Shown here: positions 10,192-18,342 of the stretch, in pieces
How the letters are laid out: each line of letters starts with the position of its first letter
How positions within the stretch are numbered: the stretch's first letter is position 1
NCBI RefSeq assembly: GCF_017353255.1
Contig: NZ_JAFMYU010000023.1
Location: forward strand, 55,183-119,182
Length of the DNA: 64,000 bases
Direction of reading: 5' to 3'
DNA from: Fibrella aquatilis
GTDB lineage: Bacteria > Bacteroidota > Bacteroidia > Cytophagales > Spirosomataceae
Translations under genes and position numbers: made by a program
The notes under the pieces: generated by a model
The model's input: only the letters and a program-made list of their open reading frames with translations
Databases searched by the model: none
Told to the model about the DNA's origin: nothing

Positions 10192-11631
10192 ATGAAATCA
10201 ACCCGCTTAATAGCCGTGCTCCTGCTGTTTTCTGTTGGCCTGTGCGCGGCTCAAACCCCGGCTGTTCGCTACGACACCACGCAGGCTTCCATTGACAAAC
10301 ACCCCGTGCCGACCTGGTTTAACGATGCCAAGCTGGGCATCTTCATCCACTGGGGGTTGTATTCGGTGCCGGGTTGGGCCAAAGGCACCAAAAAACCCTT
10401 GCAGGAGATTCTGGCCAAGACCGCCGGCGAAGAATGGTTTGCCAACAACCCCTACGCCGAATGGTACCTTAACTCGCTTAAAATTGACGGCAGCAGCACC
10501 CAGCAACACCACAAGGCAACCTATGGCGACACGTTCAGCTATGATGATTTCGTGCCGGTGTTCAACCGCGAGATCAAGCAGTGGAACCCCGACCAGTGGG
10601 CCAAACTCTTCAAAGACATTGGGGCTAAGTACGTGGTGCTGACCACTAAACACCACGACGGCTTTTTGCTCTGGCCCAGCCGCACCCCCAACCCATCGAA
10701 GAAAAACTACCAGGCGAGCCGCGACATTGTGGGCGAACTGTCAGCCGCAGTAACCGGGCAGGGTCTGAAAATGGGTCTGTACTACTCCAGCGGATTAGAC
10801 TGGACGTTTAACCCTAAAACGATCAAAAATTTCCCCGACCTGTTCCAGGCTACGCCCCAGCAATCCGACTACGTGGCGTACCTGGGCAACCACTGGCGCG
10901 AACTCACCGAACGCTACAACCCAGCCGTACTATGGGCTGACATTGGCAGCCCGAAAGCGTATAACCCGGTGCCGGTGATTGCCGAGTTTTACAACAAAAA
11001 CCCGGAGGGCGTAGTCAACAACAGGCATACGTTTGAGTTTGCCGCGCCCAAAGCCAAACCAGCCGTTCATTACGATTTCACCACGCCCGAATACCAGGTG
11101 CTCGACACGATTAACACCAAGAAGTGGGAAACGTGTCGGGGTATCGGGCTGTCGTTTGGCTACAACCAAACCGAGGATGCCGCCACGTTTCTGTCGGTCG
11201 ATGCCCTGGTGGACTCCTTCGTGGATATTGTGAGCAAAAACGGCAACCTGCTGCTCAACGTCGGTCCCGAAGCCAACGGCACTATTCCGGAGGGGCAGCT
11301 AAGTCGGCTGAGGGGTTTGGGTGCGTGGCTGAAAGCCAACGGAGAGGCCATCTACGCCACCCGACCCTGGACGCAGGCCGCCGCCAAAACGACCGATGGT
11401 GGGCGCGTCAGGTTCACTACCAAAGCCGGTAAGTTGTACATGGTGTTGCTCGACGAGCCGGTGGGCAAACGCGTCACCATTGCCGACTTGCCGCTGGGTG
11501 CGGTTAAAACCGTAACCGAACTGAGTAGCGGAAAACCCGTGAAACACACGCTAACCAACCGAACGCTGACACTTATCCTACCTGCCAGCCAACCCAAAGC
11601 CGTTGCTTATGCATTCTCATTGGTCGAGTGA
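10192..11631 (+). CDS. GH29 alpha-L-fucosidase
   Basis: 479 residues. A signal peptide ends near LCAAQ (residue 21). The GH29 core shows FNDAKLGIFIHWGLYSVPGW (about 43-62), KYVVLTTKHHDGFLLWPS (about 146-163) and the region AVLWADIGSP, whose D250 is at the usual nucleophile position. A C-terminal beta-sandwich follows. The family hydrolyses alpha-L-fucosides with retention, here in the periplasm or at the surface. I chose ATG 10192 rather than an upstream ATG at 10120 because it starts the signal peptide and lies 7 nt after the previous stop. As last gene of the sigma/FecR/SusC/SusD/ASPIC unit, it suggests that unit handles a fucosylated glycan. Confidence 0.92.
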   Translation: MKSTRLIAVLLLFSVGLCAAQTPAVRYDTTQASIDKHPVPTWFNDAKLGIFIHWGLYSVPGWAKGTKKPLQEILAKTAGEEWFANNPYAEWYLNSLKIDGSSTQQHHKATYGDTFSYDDFVPVFNREIKQWNPDQWAKLFKDIGAKYVVLTTKHHDGFLLWPSRTPNPSKKNYQASRDIVGELSAAVTGQGLKMGLYYSSGLDWTFNPKTIKNFPDLFQATPQQSDYVAYLGNHWRELTERYNPAVLWADIGSPKAYNPVPVIAEFYNKNPEGVVNNRHTFEFAAPKAKPAVHYDFTTPEYQVLDTINTKKWETCRGIGLSFGYNQTEDAATFLSVDALVDSFVDIVSKNGNLLLNVGPEANGTIPEGQLSRLRGLGAWLKANGEAIYATRPWTQAAAKTTDGGRVRFTTKAGKLYMVLLDEPVGKRVTIADLPLGAVKTVTELSSGKPVKHTLTNRTLTLILPASQPKAVAYAFSLVE

Positions 11632-11806
11632 AGCCCGATCTCTTAACTCTATTGCCGACGCGGTTACCACGTTTTGAATGACCACACGAATGATATATAG
11701 GACTATTAACTAGCTTTTTGCGGCTATTTTAGCCAAATATATTGACAGACATTTGTGGTGTGCTAAACGTAAACGCGCTCATAGCTTTTGCTTGAGCCAC
11801 CAACAA

Positions 11807-12709
11807 ATGACCAATGTCTCGTCAACAGCAACTAATACAGGGCACCATAACGGATCTGAGGCACCGTCGCTCTTGCCAGCGGGTTTCACAGAGGCCACTG
11901 TGGCCGTCAATGGTATACGGATCCATTACGTACTGGGTGGTCAGGGTGAGCCGCTGGTGCTTGTACACGGCTGGCCCCAGACCTGGTACGCGTGGCACCG
12001 GCTAATGCCCGCGCTGGCAGCGCACTATACGGTTATTGTGCCCGACCTGCGGGGGGCGGGCCTCTCCGATAAACCCGCCCCCGCCATGGGCTACGACGCC
12101 TATACCCTGGCCGACGACCTACACCAACTCGTGCAGCAGCTGGGCTTCTCAAGCATTCGGCTGGTGGGTCATGATATTGGGGCCATGGTGGCCTACGCCT
12201 ACGCCGCTACCCATCCCACCGAGGTATACCGGCTGGGTCTTTTCGACGGCCCGCTGCTGGGCGTTGGCCCGCAGTTGCCCCCACGGCCCGGCATTTGGCA
12301 CCCTGGCTTTCACATGACGCCAGCACTGCCCGAACTACTCACGGCAGGCCGGGAGCGCGACTACCTAACCTATTTCTTTACTCACTTTGCCTACGACAAA
12401 ACCGCTTTCTCGACGGCCGAAGTAGATGAGTTCGTGCGGGCCTACTCGGCTCCGGGTGCTATGAGCGCAGGTTTCGAGTGGTACCGGGCCTTTCCCGCAA
12501 CCGCAGCCCGCAACCAGGTGAGCGCTCAAACTAAATTGGCTATGCCCGTTTTAGCCCTGGGCGGGCAGCATTCGGCCGGTCCAACCATTGTAGCCACGGT
12601 ACAGGCAGTGGCCGATGATGTGCGCGGGGGTAGCGTACCCAATGCCGGGCACTGGCTGGCGGAAGAAAATCCGGCTTACCTGCTAGACCAACTCATTGCA
12701 TTTCTGTAA
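11807..12709 (+). CDS. Alpha/beta-hydrolase of the epoxide hydrolase/haloalkane dehalogenase type
   Basis: 300 residues from ATG 11807; an earlier in-frame ATG at 11753 adds an unconserved tail. The oxyanion motif HGWPQT (54-59), DLRGAGLSDKP and nucleophile elbow GHDIGAM (Asp at about 123) are visible. The catalytic His is probably in GHWLAEE (about 282). An Asp nucleophile, instead of Ser, points to epoxide-hydrolase or dehalogenase-like chemistry. I do not see an export signal, so it is probably cytoplasmic. It follows the fucosidase gene after 175 AT-rich nt and begins a small module with an NmrA-like protein and an AraC regulator that does not match the glycan-use theme. Confidence 0.85.
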   Translation: MTNVSSTATNTGHHNGSEAPSLLPAGFTEATVAVNGIRIHYVLGGQGEPLVLVHGWPQTWYAWHRLMPALAAHYTVIVPDLRGAGLSDKPAPAMGYDAYTLADDLHQLVQQLGFSSIRLVGHDIGAMVAYAYAATHPTEVYRLGLFDGPLLGVGPQLPPRPGIWHPGFHMTPALPELLTAGRERDYLTYFFTHFAYDKTAFSTAEVDEFVRAYSAPGAMSAGFEWYRAFPATAARNQVSAQTKLAMPVLALGGQHSAGPTIVATVQAVADDVRGGSVPNAGHWLAEENPAYLLDQLIAFL

Positions 12710-12766
12710 ATGGGTGGGCAAACAAGCCTATCTACCTTCATAACGTATCACCCAATTAAAGGGCTG

Positions 12767-12778
12767 CTGACTAGTCAG
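12767..12778. promoter_or_regulatory. 12-bp perfect palindrome upstream of NmrA-like gene
   Basis: CTGACTAGTCAG is a perfect palindrome ending 14 nt before the ATG of the NmrA-like gene. Its position suits a repressor operator, possibly for the AraC-type regulator downstream. This is positional inference; short palindromes also occur by chance. Confidence 0.25.
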
Positions 12779-12792
12779 TTGCTCCTTCAAGC

Positions 12793-13683
12793 ATGAAAAA
12801 TATCATTTTAGTGGCCGGTGCTACCGGAAACTTAGGCGGCCGAATTGTTCGTCAACTTCTTAACCGGGGCGCCGTTGTACGCGCTATCGTTCGGTCTAGT
12901 GCCAACGCATCAACCGTACATGAGCTACGGCAACTTGGTGTAGACATCGTTGTGACCGAGTTGACAGATCTCCAGGGGCTTACTCAGGCTTGCCAAGATG
13001 TTGCCTGTGTGGTATCGGCCGTGCAGGGGCTACATGATGTAATCATTGATGCACAAGGCCTGCTACTCCAGGCGGCTATAGCGGCTAACGTGCCCCGGTT
13101 TATTCCGTCCGACTTTTGTAGTGACTTCGTACCGCTGCCGGCGGGTGAGAATCGCAATTTTGACCTCCGTCGTGACTTTAAAAAAATTATCGATGCGGCC
13201 CCCATCCAGGCAACGTCCATTTTCAACGGTGCTTTTGCCGAGGTGCTCACCTACAACGTTCCGCTGCTAAACCAAAAAGACAAAACGGTGGGGTATTGGG
13301 GCCGTGCCGACTGGGCTATCGACTTCACCACTATGGCCAGCACGGCGGCTTTTACGGCAATGGCGGCATTAGATACGGCCACACCCCGGCTCCTGAAGAT
13401 TGCCGATTTTCAGATCAGTCCAGTTCAATTAGCAACCCTAACGGGCCAAGTGCTGGGTACGCCCTACCAACTGGTTAACAGAGGCAGTCTGGAAGCATTA
13501 TCCAATTACAACAAGAAAGAGCGGGCCGCCCATCCCGAAGGCGAACAACAACAGTATCCTGCCTGGCAACAGAGTCAGTATCTGCATAGTATGTTTAGCG
13601 TTCAATTCGACCAAGTAGACAACGCACGCTATCCGGCTCTTACCTGGACGAGCGCCGCTGACCTACTGGCCACGCTTAGATAA
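12793..13683 (+). CDS. NmrA-like/isoflavone-reductase-like NAD(P)-binding protein
   Basis: 296 residues. The N-terminal Rossmann motif is GATGNLGGRIVRQLL (GATGNLGG about residues 8-15). This is followed by a pattern typical of NmrA/phenylcoumaran-reductase-like atypical short-chain dehydrogenases, including VPRFIPSDFCSDF and a variable C-terminal substrate domain (HPEGEQQQYPAWQQSQYLHS). No signal peptide is seen, so it is cytoplasmic. It could be an NADPH-dependent reductase or a redox sensor; the sequence does not decide. It lies 83 nt after the alpha/beta hydrolase and 16 nt before the AraC-type gene, so the three may be co-transcribed. Confidence 0.85.
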   Translation: MKNIILVAGATGNLGGRIVRQLLNRGAVVRAIVRSSANASTVHELRQLGVDIVVTELTDLQGLTQACQDVACVVSAVQGLHDVIIDAQGLLLQAAIAANVPRFIPSDFCSDFVPLPAGENRNFDLRRDFKKIIDAAPIQATSIFNGAFAEVLTYNVPLLNQKDKTVGYWGRADWAIDFTTMASTAAFTAMAALDTATPRLLKIADFQISPVQLATLTGQVLGTPYQLVNRGSLEALSNYNKKERAAHPEGEQQQYPAWQQSQYLHSMFSVQFDQVDNARYPALTWTSAADLLATLR

Positions 13684-13699
13684 CGTTGGTTGTCAGCTT

Positions 13700-14673
13700 A
13701 TGCTTTTTGAATTCCTACCCGATGAGCTTGATTTTATGAACCGCTTTGCGGCCAGGCTCAACACACCCGTTATTGATAATACCCTGACCATTCCCGAGTC
13801 GGTAGGGAGTGGTCAGGTAAAATACGTTAACCTATACCCCGACTTTAACCTAATTATTCATGCCTACACCTTAAACGAAGAATTGATAATCAAACGGTTA
13901 GCACCCGAAAAGCCGGAAGACACAATCAATTTTTTATTTAACATCAATCAGGACCTGTCGACACTAAAAGACCCGAAAGCGTCGTCGATAAATAATGAGC
14001 TGGCGATCCGGATTATCTCACATGACCTGGCATCTGACATTCGTTTTCCCCACACTCGTCGATTAATTACGTGGTCATTAGTACCAAGCGGCAAACGCTT
14101 GAGGCACTTCTGAACATCACACAACCCAACACGGTTGTACAGACTATACTGACAAAGAACAGCAGTTTTCTCTTTTACGAAAACCTGAGTCTAAGCTTCC
14201 AGAAAATACTAAAGCAATTAACTGACGGTCAGGAAGATAACCCACTAATCAGCCTGCATTATAGAATTAAAATTCAGGAGTTAATCTACCTGGTTTTTAA
14301 CCAATTAATGAAACGACAAACCAGCCAGCATAGCACTATCAACAAAGCCGACATCGACAAAATTTTCTTGGTGCGACAGTTGATAGTGTCCGATTTAAGT
14401 AGCCCCCCTTCGCTGAAAAACCTCTCTACAGTATGCGGATTGAGTGTGACCAAGATGGCCGGTTTATTTAGTCAAATATTTGGCGATACGATTTACAATT
14501 ACTACCAAACCATTCGGATGGAAAAAGCGGCCAGTTTATTAAAAATGGGTGCACACTCGGTGTCAGAAACGGGTTATCAGTTGGGCTTCGTTAATTTGAG
14601 TCATTTCACCAGGGTTTTCGAAAAACACTACGGCGTAAAGCCAAAAAAATATTCGTTCGGTGAGTCAGCTTAA
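13700..14673 (+). pseudogene. AraC-family transcriptional regulator split by a frameshift
   Basis: Two overlapping frames make one protein. 13700-14113 encodes the sensor-like N-terminal half (starts MLFEFLPDELDFMNRF). A second frame, open before 14071 and running to 14673, encodes the rest with an AraC/XylS double helix-turn-helix (SLKNLSTVCGLSVTKMAGLF; SVSETGYQLGFVNLSHFTRV). The switch is needed near 14060-14070: frame 2 reads TRRLI, frame 1 continues NYVVISTKRQTLEALL. Joined, they give about 324 residues, a usual length for this Bacteroidota group. It is visibly AT-richer than its neighbours. Either an inactivating indel, a sequencing error, or, less likely, an independently translated HTH fragment starting at GTG 14071. 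Confidence 0.75.
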
Positions 14674-14897
14674 TACCTAGTTATTTAACTCATACTTCTA
14701 TCTGGTCAGCAGTGTATTTTTCGTGGACAATACGCACTTTGCCGGTATCATGCTTTTCATACTTGTTGAAAAAAAGTTAATGCTAACCAAACCATGGAGT
14801 CTACTCCACGATTTTCCTAGAAATACAACACCCGGTTCTACCGTCAGGTAGAATCTGGTGTTATACGTGACGTGTTCATAGGGCACTATATAGATCC
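14674..14897. other. Gene-free convergent intergenic region
   Basis: About 220 nt of AT-rich DNA between the converging AraC-type gene and DUF1501 gene. No credible coding frame is seen. It holds a short palindrome, TGGAGT-CT-ACTCCA at 14795-14808, and the hairpin listed separately. Confidence 0.6.
14827..14862. terminator. Candidate bidirectional terminator hairpin
   Basis: AACACC (14827-14832) and TTCTACC (14836-14842) pair with GGTGTT (14857-14862) and GGTAGAA (14847-14853) around a GTCA loop and a 3x3 internal loop. It lies between two converging genes. T-runs on either side are weak, so this is a moderate call. Confidence 0.4.
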
Positions 14898-16289
14898 TTA
14901 TGCCATGAACCCCAGCGGATTGGCCGAGCCGCTGATATTGTAGAACCGCGAGATATTAGGCAGCACCAGGGGCAGATCGGACTTTGACACGCCCATCCAG
15001 ATGGCCAGTTCCGCCGCCATCTGATCCACCGACGTAGTTGGAATCAGGCGACCCCGGCCCGTATCAAGCGAGTTGTTCTGAAACAAGTCTGGGTAGGTAC
15101 CGTAGATTTTCTGGCCGTTGACGGCCCCACCCACCATAAACTGGTTGCCCCCCCAGGCGTGGTCCGAGCCTTTGGCATTGGAGGTCAGGCTGCGACCAAA
15201 CTCCGAGGCTGAAAACAGGGTCACGTTGTTCTGCACGCCCATGGCTACGGTGAGGTCATAAAAAGCCTTCACGGCGTCGCTCACTACGGGGATCATAGCC
15301 GCCATATTGTCAACCACGTTGTCGTGGAAATCCCAGCCGCCCCACTGCACGTAGAAAATCTGGCGCTTCACCCCCAGCGTGTTGCGCCCGGCAATGATCT
15401 TGGCCACCTGCCGCAGCTGACTGCCCAACGGCCCGTTGCCCAGGTTGTCGGCCGGCAGCGGGTTGGCGGTGGCCTCGGTGAACTGCTGATACGCATCCAG
15501 CGAGTTGCGCTTCATGCGGGCATACGTTTTGTCGAGCATATTTTTGTATTCCTGCGCCAGCTGATTGTCGATGGCGCTGTGCCGGATGGGGTCGTAGCCG
15601 CCCGTGCCTGCGTAACCGTTCAGGGCCGAGGCCCCGCTAGCGTTGACCGTGTAAGGCACGATCTGGTTGCCCACCTGGAAGAGGTTGTTGCCCGAAATCG
15701 AGATGTTCATCGACACGTTGGAACTGATGTTGGCGCTCTCCAGCAAATCGGCGGCACGACCGGCCCAGCCTACCCCACTGCGCACGTCGGGGATCGACGA
15801 CTGCCATTGCTCCTGCTGGTCGGAATGGGAGAAAATACCGTAGGGCAGGCTGTTGCCCGTGTTAAAATCGCCCAGCGTAGTGGGGCGTACTAAACTACCC
15901 ACATTGGCCAGAAACGCCAGTTTCTGCTGAGTAAACAGCGTTTGCAGGCCCGTAGCTCCGGGGTGCAGCGCCAGCGGGCGGCTAGCCGTGTTGAGCGGGC
16001 TGATAGGTAGCAGCGAGGCCTGTGGCAGGGCCAGATCGGCCCGTACCTGGGCATATTCGCTATAGGCTGCCCCGGTGGGCACCAGCAGGTTGAAGGAGTC
16101 GTTGCCACCAGGCAGAAACAGGCAGATCATAGCCCGATAGTCGGTAAAGCCGGCCGCGTTCTGGGCCACCGCCGAGTTGGTCAGCAGCATATTGGTGAGT
16201 GTGCTCAGCAGGGAGGTGGTACCCACGGCAGCGCAGGAGGCCTGCCCCAGAAACTGCCGACGATTGATTGAATTGTGAGAAGCTTTCAT
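14898..16289 (-). CDS. DUF1501 protein, Tat-type signal
   Basis: 463 residues. The N-terminus has a twin-arginine motif (NRRQFLGQA, about residues 9-17) and a hydrophobic stretch ending SAVAQ, so export by Tat is predicted. The DUF1501 pattern is clear: FLPGGNDSFNLLVP (about 53-66), FSASEFGRSLTSN and KGSDHAWGGNQFMVGG near the C-terminal third. DUF1501 belongs to the alkaline-phosphatase/sulfatase-like fold, but the reaction is unknown. The gene starts 7 nt after the DUF1800 stop. Such pairing is widespread in Bacteroidota and Planctomycetes and suggests a secreted two-protein partnership. Confidence 0.9.
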   Translation of the reverse strand: MKASHNSINRRQFLGQASCAAVGTTSLLSTLTNMLLTNSAVAQNAAGFTDYRAMICLFLPGGNDSFNLLVPTGAAYSEYAQVRADLALPQASLLPISPLNTASRPLALHPGATGLQTLFTQQKLAFLANVGSLVRPTTLGDFNTGNSLPYGIFSHSDQQEQWQSSIPDVRSGVGWAGRAADLLESANISSNVSMNISISGNNLFQVGNQIVPYTVNASGASALNGYAGTGGYDPIRHSAIDNQLAQEYKNMLDKTYARMKRNSLDAYQQFTEATANPLPADNLGNGPLGSQLRQVAKIIAGRNTLGVKRQIFYVQWGGWDFHDNVVDNMAAMIPVVSDAVKAFYDLTVAMGVQNNVTLFSASEFGRSLTSNAKGSDHAWGGNQFMVGGAVNGQKIYGTYPDLFQNNSLDTGRGRLIPTTSVDQMAAELAIWMGVSKSDLPLVLPNISRFYNISGSANPLGFMA

Positions 16290-16296
16290 GGGGATA

Positions 16297-18312
16297 TTAC
16301 TTTTGAATGTTGAACTCCGAACTGGCCCCGATCAGGTAAGCCGTCATTTTCACGCGGTCGATTTGCCAGGTGGCATTGCTGGTGGGAATTTTGAGCACGG
16401 CCTCGCGGATATTCTGGAAACTACGGGGGCGCAACGTACCACCCGTCATGCGGATAGCCAGTCGGCGGATGAGCGCGTCGGGGTCGTTGGCCAGGGGGAT
16501 TTCCTGCGAAAAATCGAGCTTCATCTGGTTGGCTGGCGAGGACCCCCAGCGCGAAATTTCGTTTTCGACCGAGTTGAGTAAATTATTCTGAGTCTCGATG
16601 GCCGTTACCGCCGTCAGAATCTGAAACTCCGGCGCAAAGAGACCCAACGCTGTCAATTCACCAAAAGGCCGGTAGTTTGGCGAATAGAAATTAAATACGC
16701 TCGGCGACTGGAAAGGCTCCTGCAAATAGAACTCGTACATATAGGTAGCACTTTCGTAATCACCACTTTGCGGTTGTGCATTAAACGTTTTGGCCATGTT
16801 CATGAGCGTCATATACGGCTCACGCATTTTGCCAAACGTAGGCTCCAGCGTCTTATCGAACGAGCGGGCTTCAGGATCCAGCAGAATGGCTTTAATCACC
16901 GCACCCATATCGCCCCGCACCCCCGATCCATTGTTGGCAAACACCGCCGACACCCGCCCGATGTAAGCCGGACTGGGGTTCGACGTCACCAGCCGCTGAA
17001 TTAGTAGCCGCCCAATGAAAGGCCCTACGTTAGGGTGATTGAACAGGTTGTCGATGGCCGCATTTATATCAAGCATACCCAGGGTCTGGGTGTTGGCACC
17101 GTTGTAAGTGCGGGCGGGCAATACAGTACCATTCAGCAGTGTCTTGGCGTCCATGTCATGCTCCTGATCCCATACTTTCATGGGGTAGAGGAAGTTTTCC
17201 CCTGAGTAATCGAACTGTGTGTTACCGGGGCCACCATACTGAATACCCGTGAATACCCGCGCAAACTGCGTGATGTTCTGGTTGGTATAGGTGGGAATGG
17301 GCTTGCCGTTGCCATCGAGTTTGCGGGTGCCGTCCTGATTCAGTTCCCAGAGGCCGATGCTGAAGAGCTGCATGATCTCGCGGGCGTAGTTTTCGTCGGG
17401 ATACCGGTTGATGCTGAGGTCGGGTTTGCGGTTGCCTACGTGGCTCAGGTACACGCCCATGCAGGGGTGCAGGGTCACGTCGAAAAGCAGTTGGCGGAAG
17501 TTGCCGAATGCTCCATCCATCAGCCGGTCATAGTAGTTGGTGACGCCTTCCGAATTGAGCGAAAGGGCATCTACGTTCTGCGAGATCACAAAGATCTGAA
17601 GCAGCGAATAGGCCACTCGCTGGCGCAGCACGTCGGTCTGCACGGTGCCCCCGCCGGGTGGATTGCGCCGCCGCATGGCCTGCGTCCAGAGCGCAATTTT
17701 GGTAGCCGGGTGAAAGATATCTTTACCTGCCGCCCGCCGTGCCTGAATCACTGGCTGAAGATAGCCCTTGGGCCGGGTCAACTGCTGGTTGATCCAGCCC
17801 TCGAATCCCAGCAATTTCACCTCGGCCAGTTCATCAGGGTCAGCACCAAAACCGGCCTGGATCAAAAAGCGGGTAGCTTCTTCATCGTTAGCTAAGCCAC
17901 TGTTATCCAGTAGATTGATAGATACAGAACTGCTCCCCGACAGCGTAAAGCCGGGCGCTGCCTGCACCTGTACCTGCACCGTTTCGGTTGGTTCGGTGAG
18001 AGCGTCGGTTAGGGGGCGTACCTGCACCCACACCTCGCGGGCACCCAGCGGGATGGTCACGCTGGACCCCGCCGACGAGGCATAGTCGACGGCTTTGGTG
18101 GCCGTGCCGCCAAAACTAATGGGCACGGTAACGGCCTTCACGCCCCCGCTCCGGCGGATGACGACAGTGGCGGGCTGCGGCCAACGTTCGCTCATGTCGG
18201 TGTTGAGCGTCGAGATGGAAATAACATCCTGGGCCAGTCCGTCGGACATGCCCACCAAGAGGGTGCCAAGCAGGCACAACCTGCTGATTTTCAGAATATA
18301 TTGATACGTCAT
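16297..18312 (-). CDS. DUF1800 protein with N-terminal Calx-beta-like domain
   Basis: 671 residues. Signal peptide to about residue 28 (ending SDGLAQ). A Calx-beta-like domain follows (about 35-135; FGGTATKAVDYASSAGSSVT, LTEPTETVQVQV). The rest is DUF1800: ATRFLIQAGFGADPDELAEV (about 145-165), DVTLHPCMGVYLSHVGNRKP, DENYAREIMQLFSIGLWELN and KMREPYMTLMNMAKTF. The function of DUF1800 is unknown. It is the middle gene of a - strand operon: the T9SS-sorted protein ends 30 nt upstream and DUF1501 starts 7 nt downstream. The Calx-beta module suggests surface or extracellular placement. Confidence 0.9.
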   Translation of the reverse strand: MTYQYILKISRLCLLGTLLVGMSDGLAQDVISISTLNTDMSERWPQPATVVIRRSGGVKAVTVPISFGGTATKAVDYASSAGSSVTIPLGAREVWVQVRPLTDALTEPTETVQVQVQAAPGFTLSGSSSVSINLLDNSGLANDEEATRFLIQAGFGADPDELAEVKLLGFEGWINQQLTRPKGYLQPVIQARRAAGKDIFHPATKIALWTQAMRRRNPPGGGTVQTDVLRQRVAYSLLQIFVISQNVDALSLNSEGVTNYYDRLMDGAFGNFRQLLFDVTLHPCMGVYLSHVGNRKPDLSINRYPDENYAREIMQLFSIGLWELNQDGTRKLDGNGKPIPTYTNQNITQFARVFTGIQYGGPGNTQFDYSGENFLYPMKVWDQEHDMDAKTLLNGTVLPARTYNGANTQTLGMLDINAAIDNLFNHPNVGPFIGRLLIQRLVTSNPSPAYIGRVSAVFANNGSGVRGDMGAVIKAILLDPEARSFDKTLEPTFGKMREPYMTLMNMAKTFNAQPQSGDYESATYMYEFYLQEPFQSPSVFNFYSPNYRPFGELTALGLFAPEFQILTAVTAIETQNNLLNSVENEISRWGSSPANQMKLDFSQEIPLANDPDALIRRLAIRMTGGTLRPRSFQNIREAVLKIPTSNATWQIDRVKMTAYLIGASSEFNIQK

Positions 18313-18342
18313 GATCGGACAAAGTTGACGAGTTGTTAGGGG

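Noticed and set aside
11690..11800. AT-rich stretch with TTTTTG and TATATTG considered as a Bacteroidota promoter
   Set aside because: Spacing of 17 nt and a -7 box lacking one base do not fit TTTG-N19-21-TAnnTTTG well; too weak to list as a feature.
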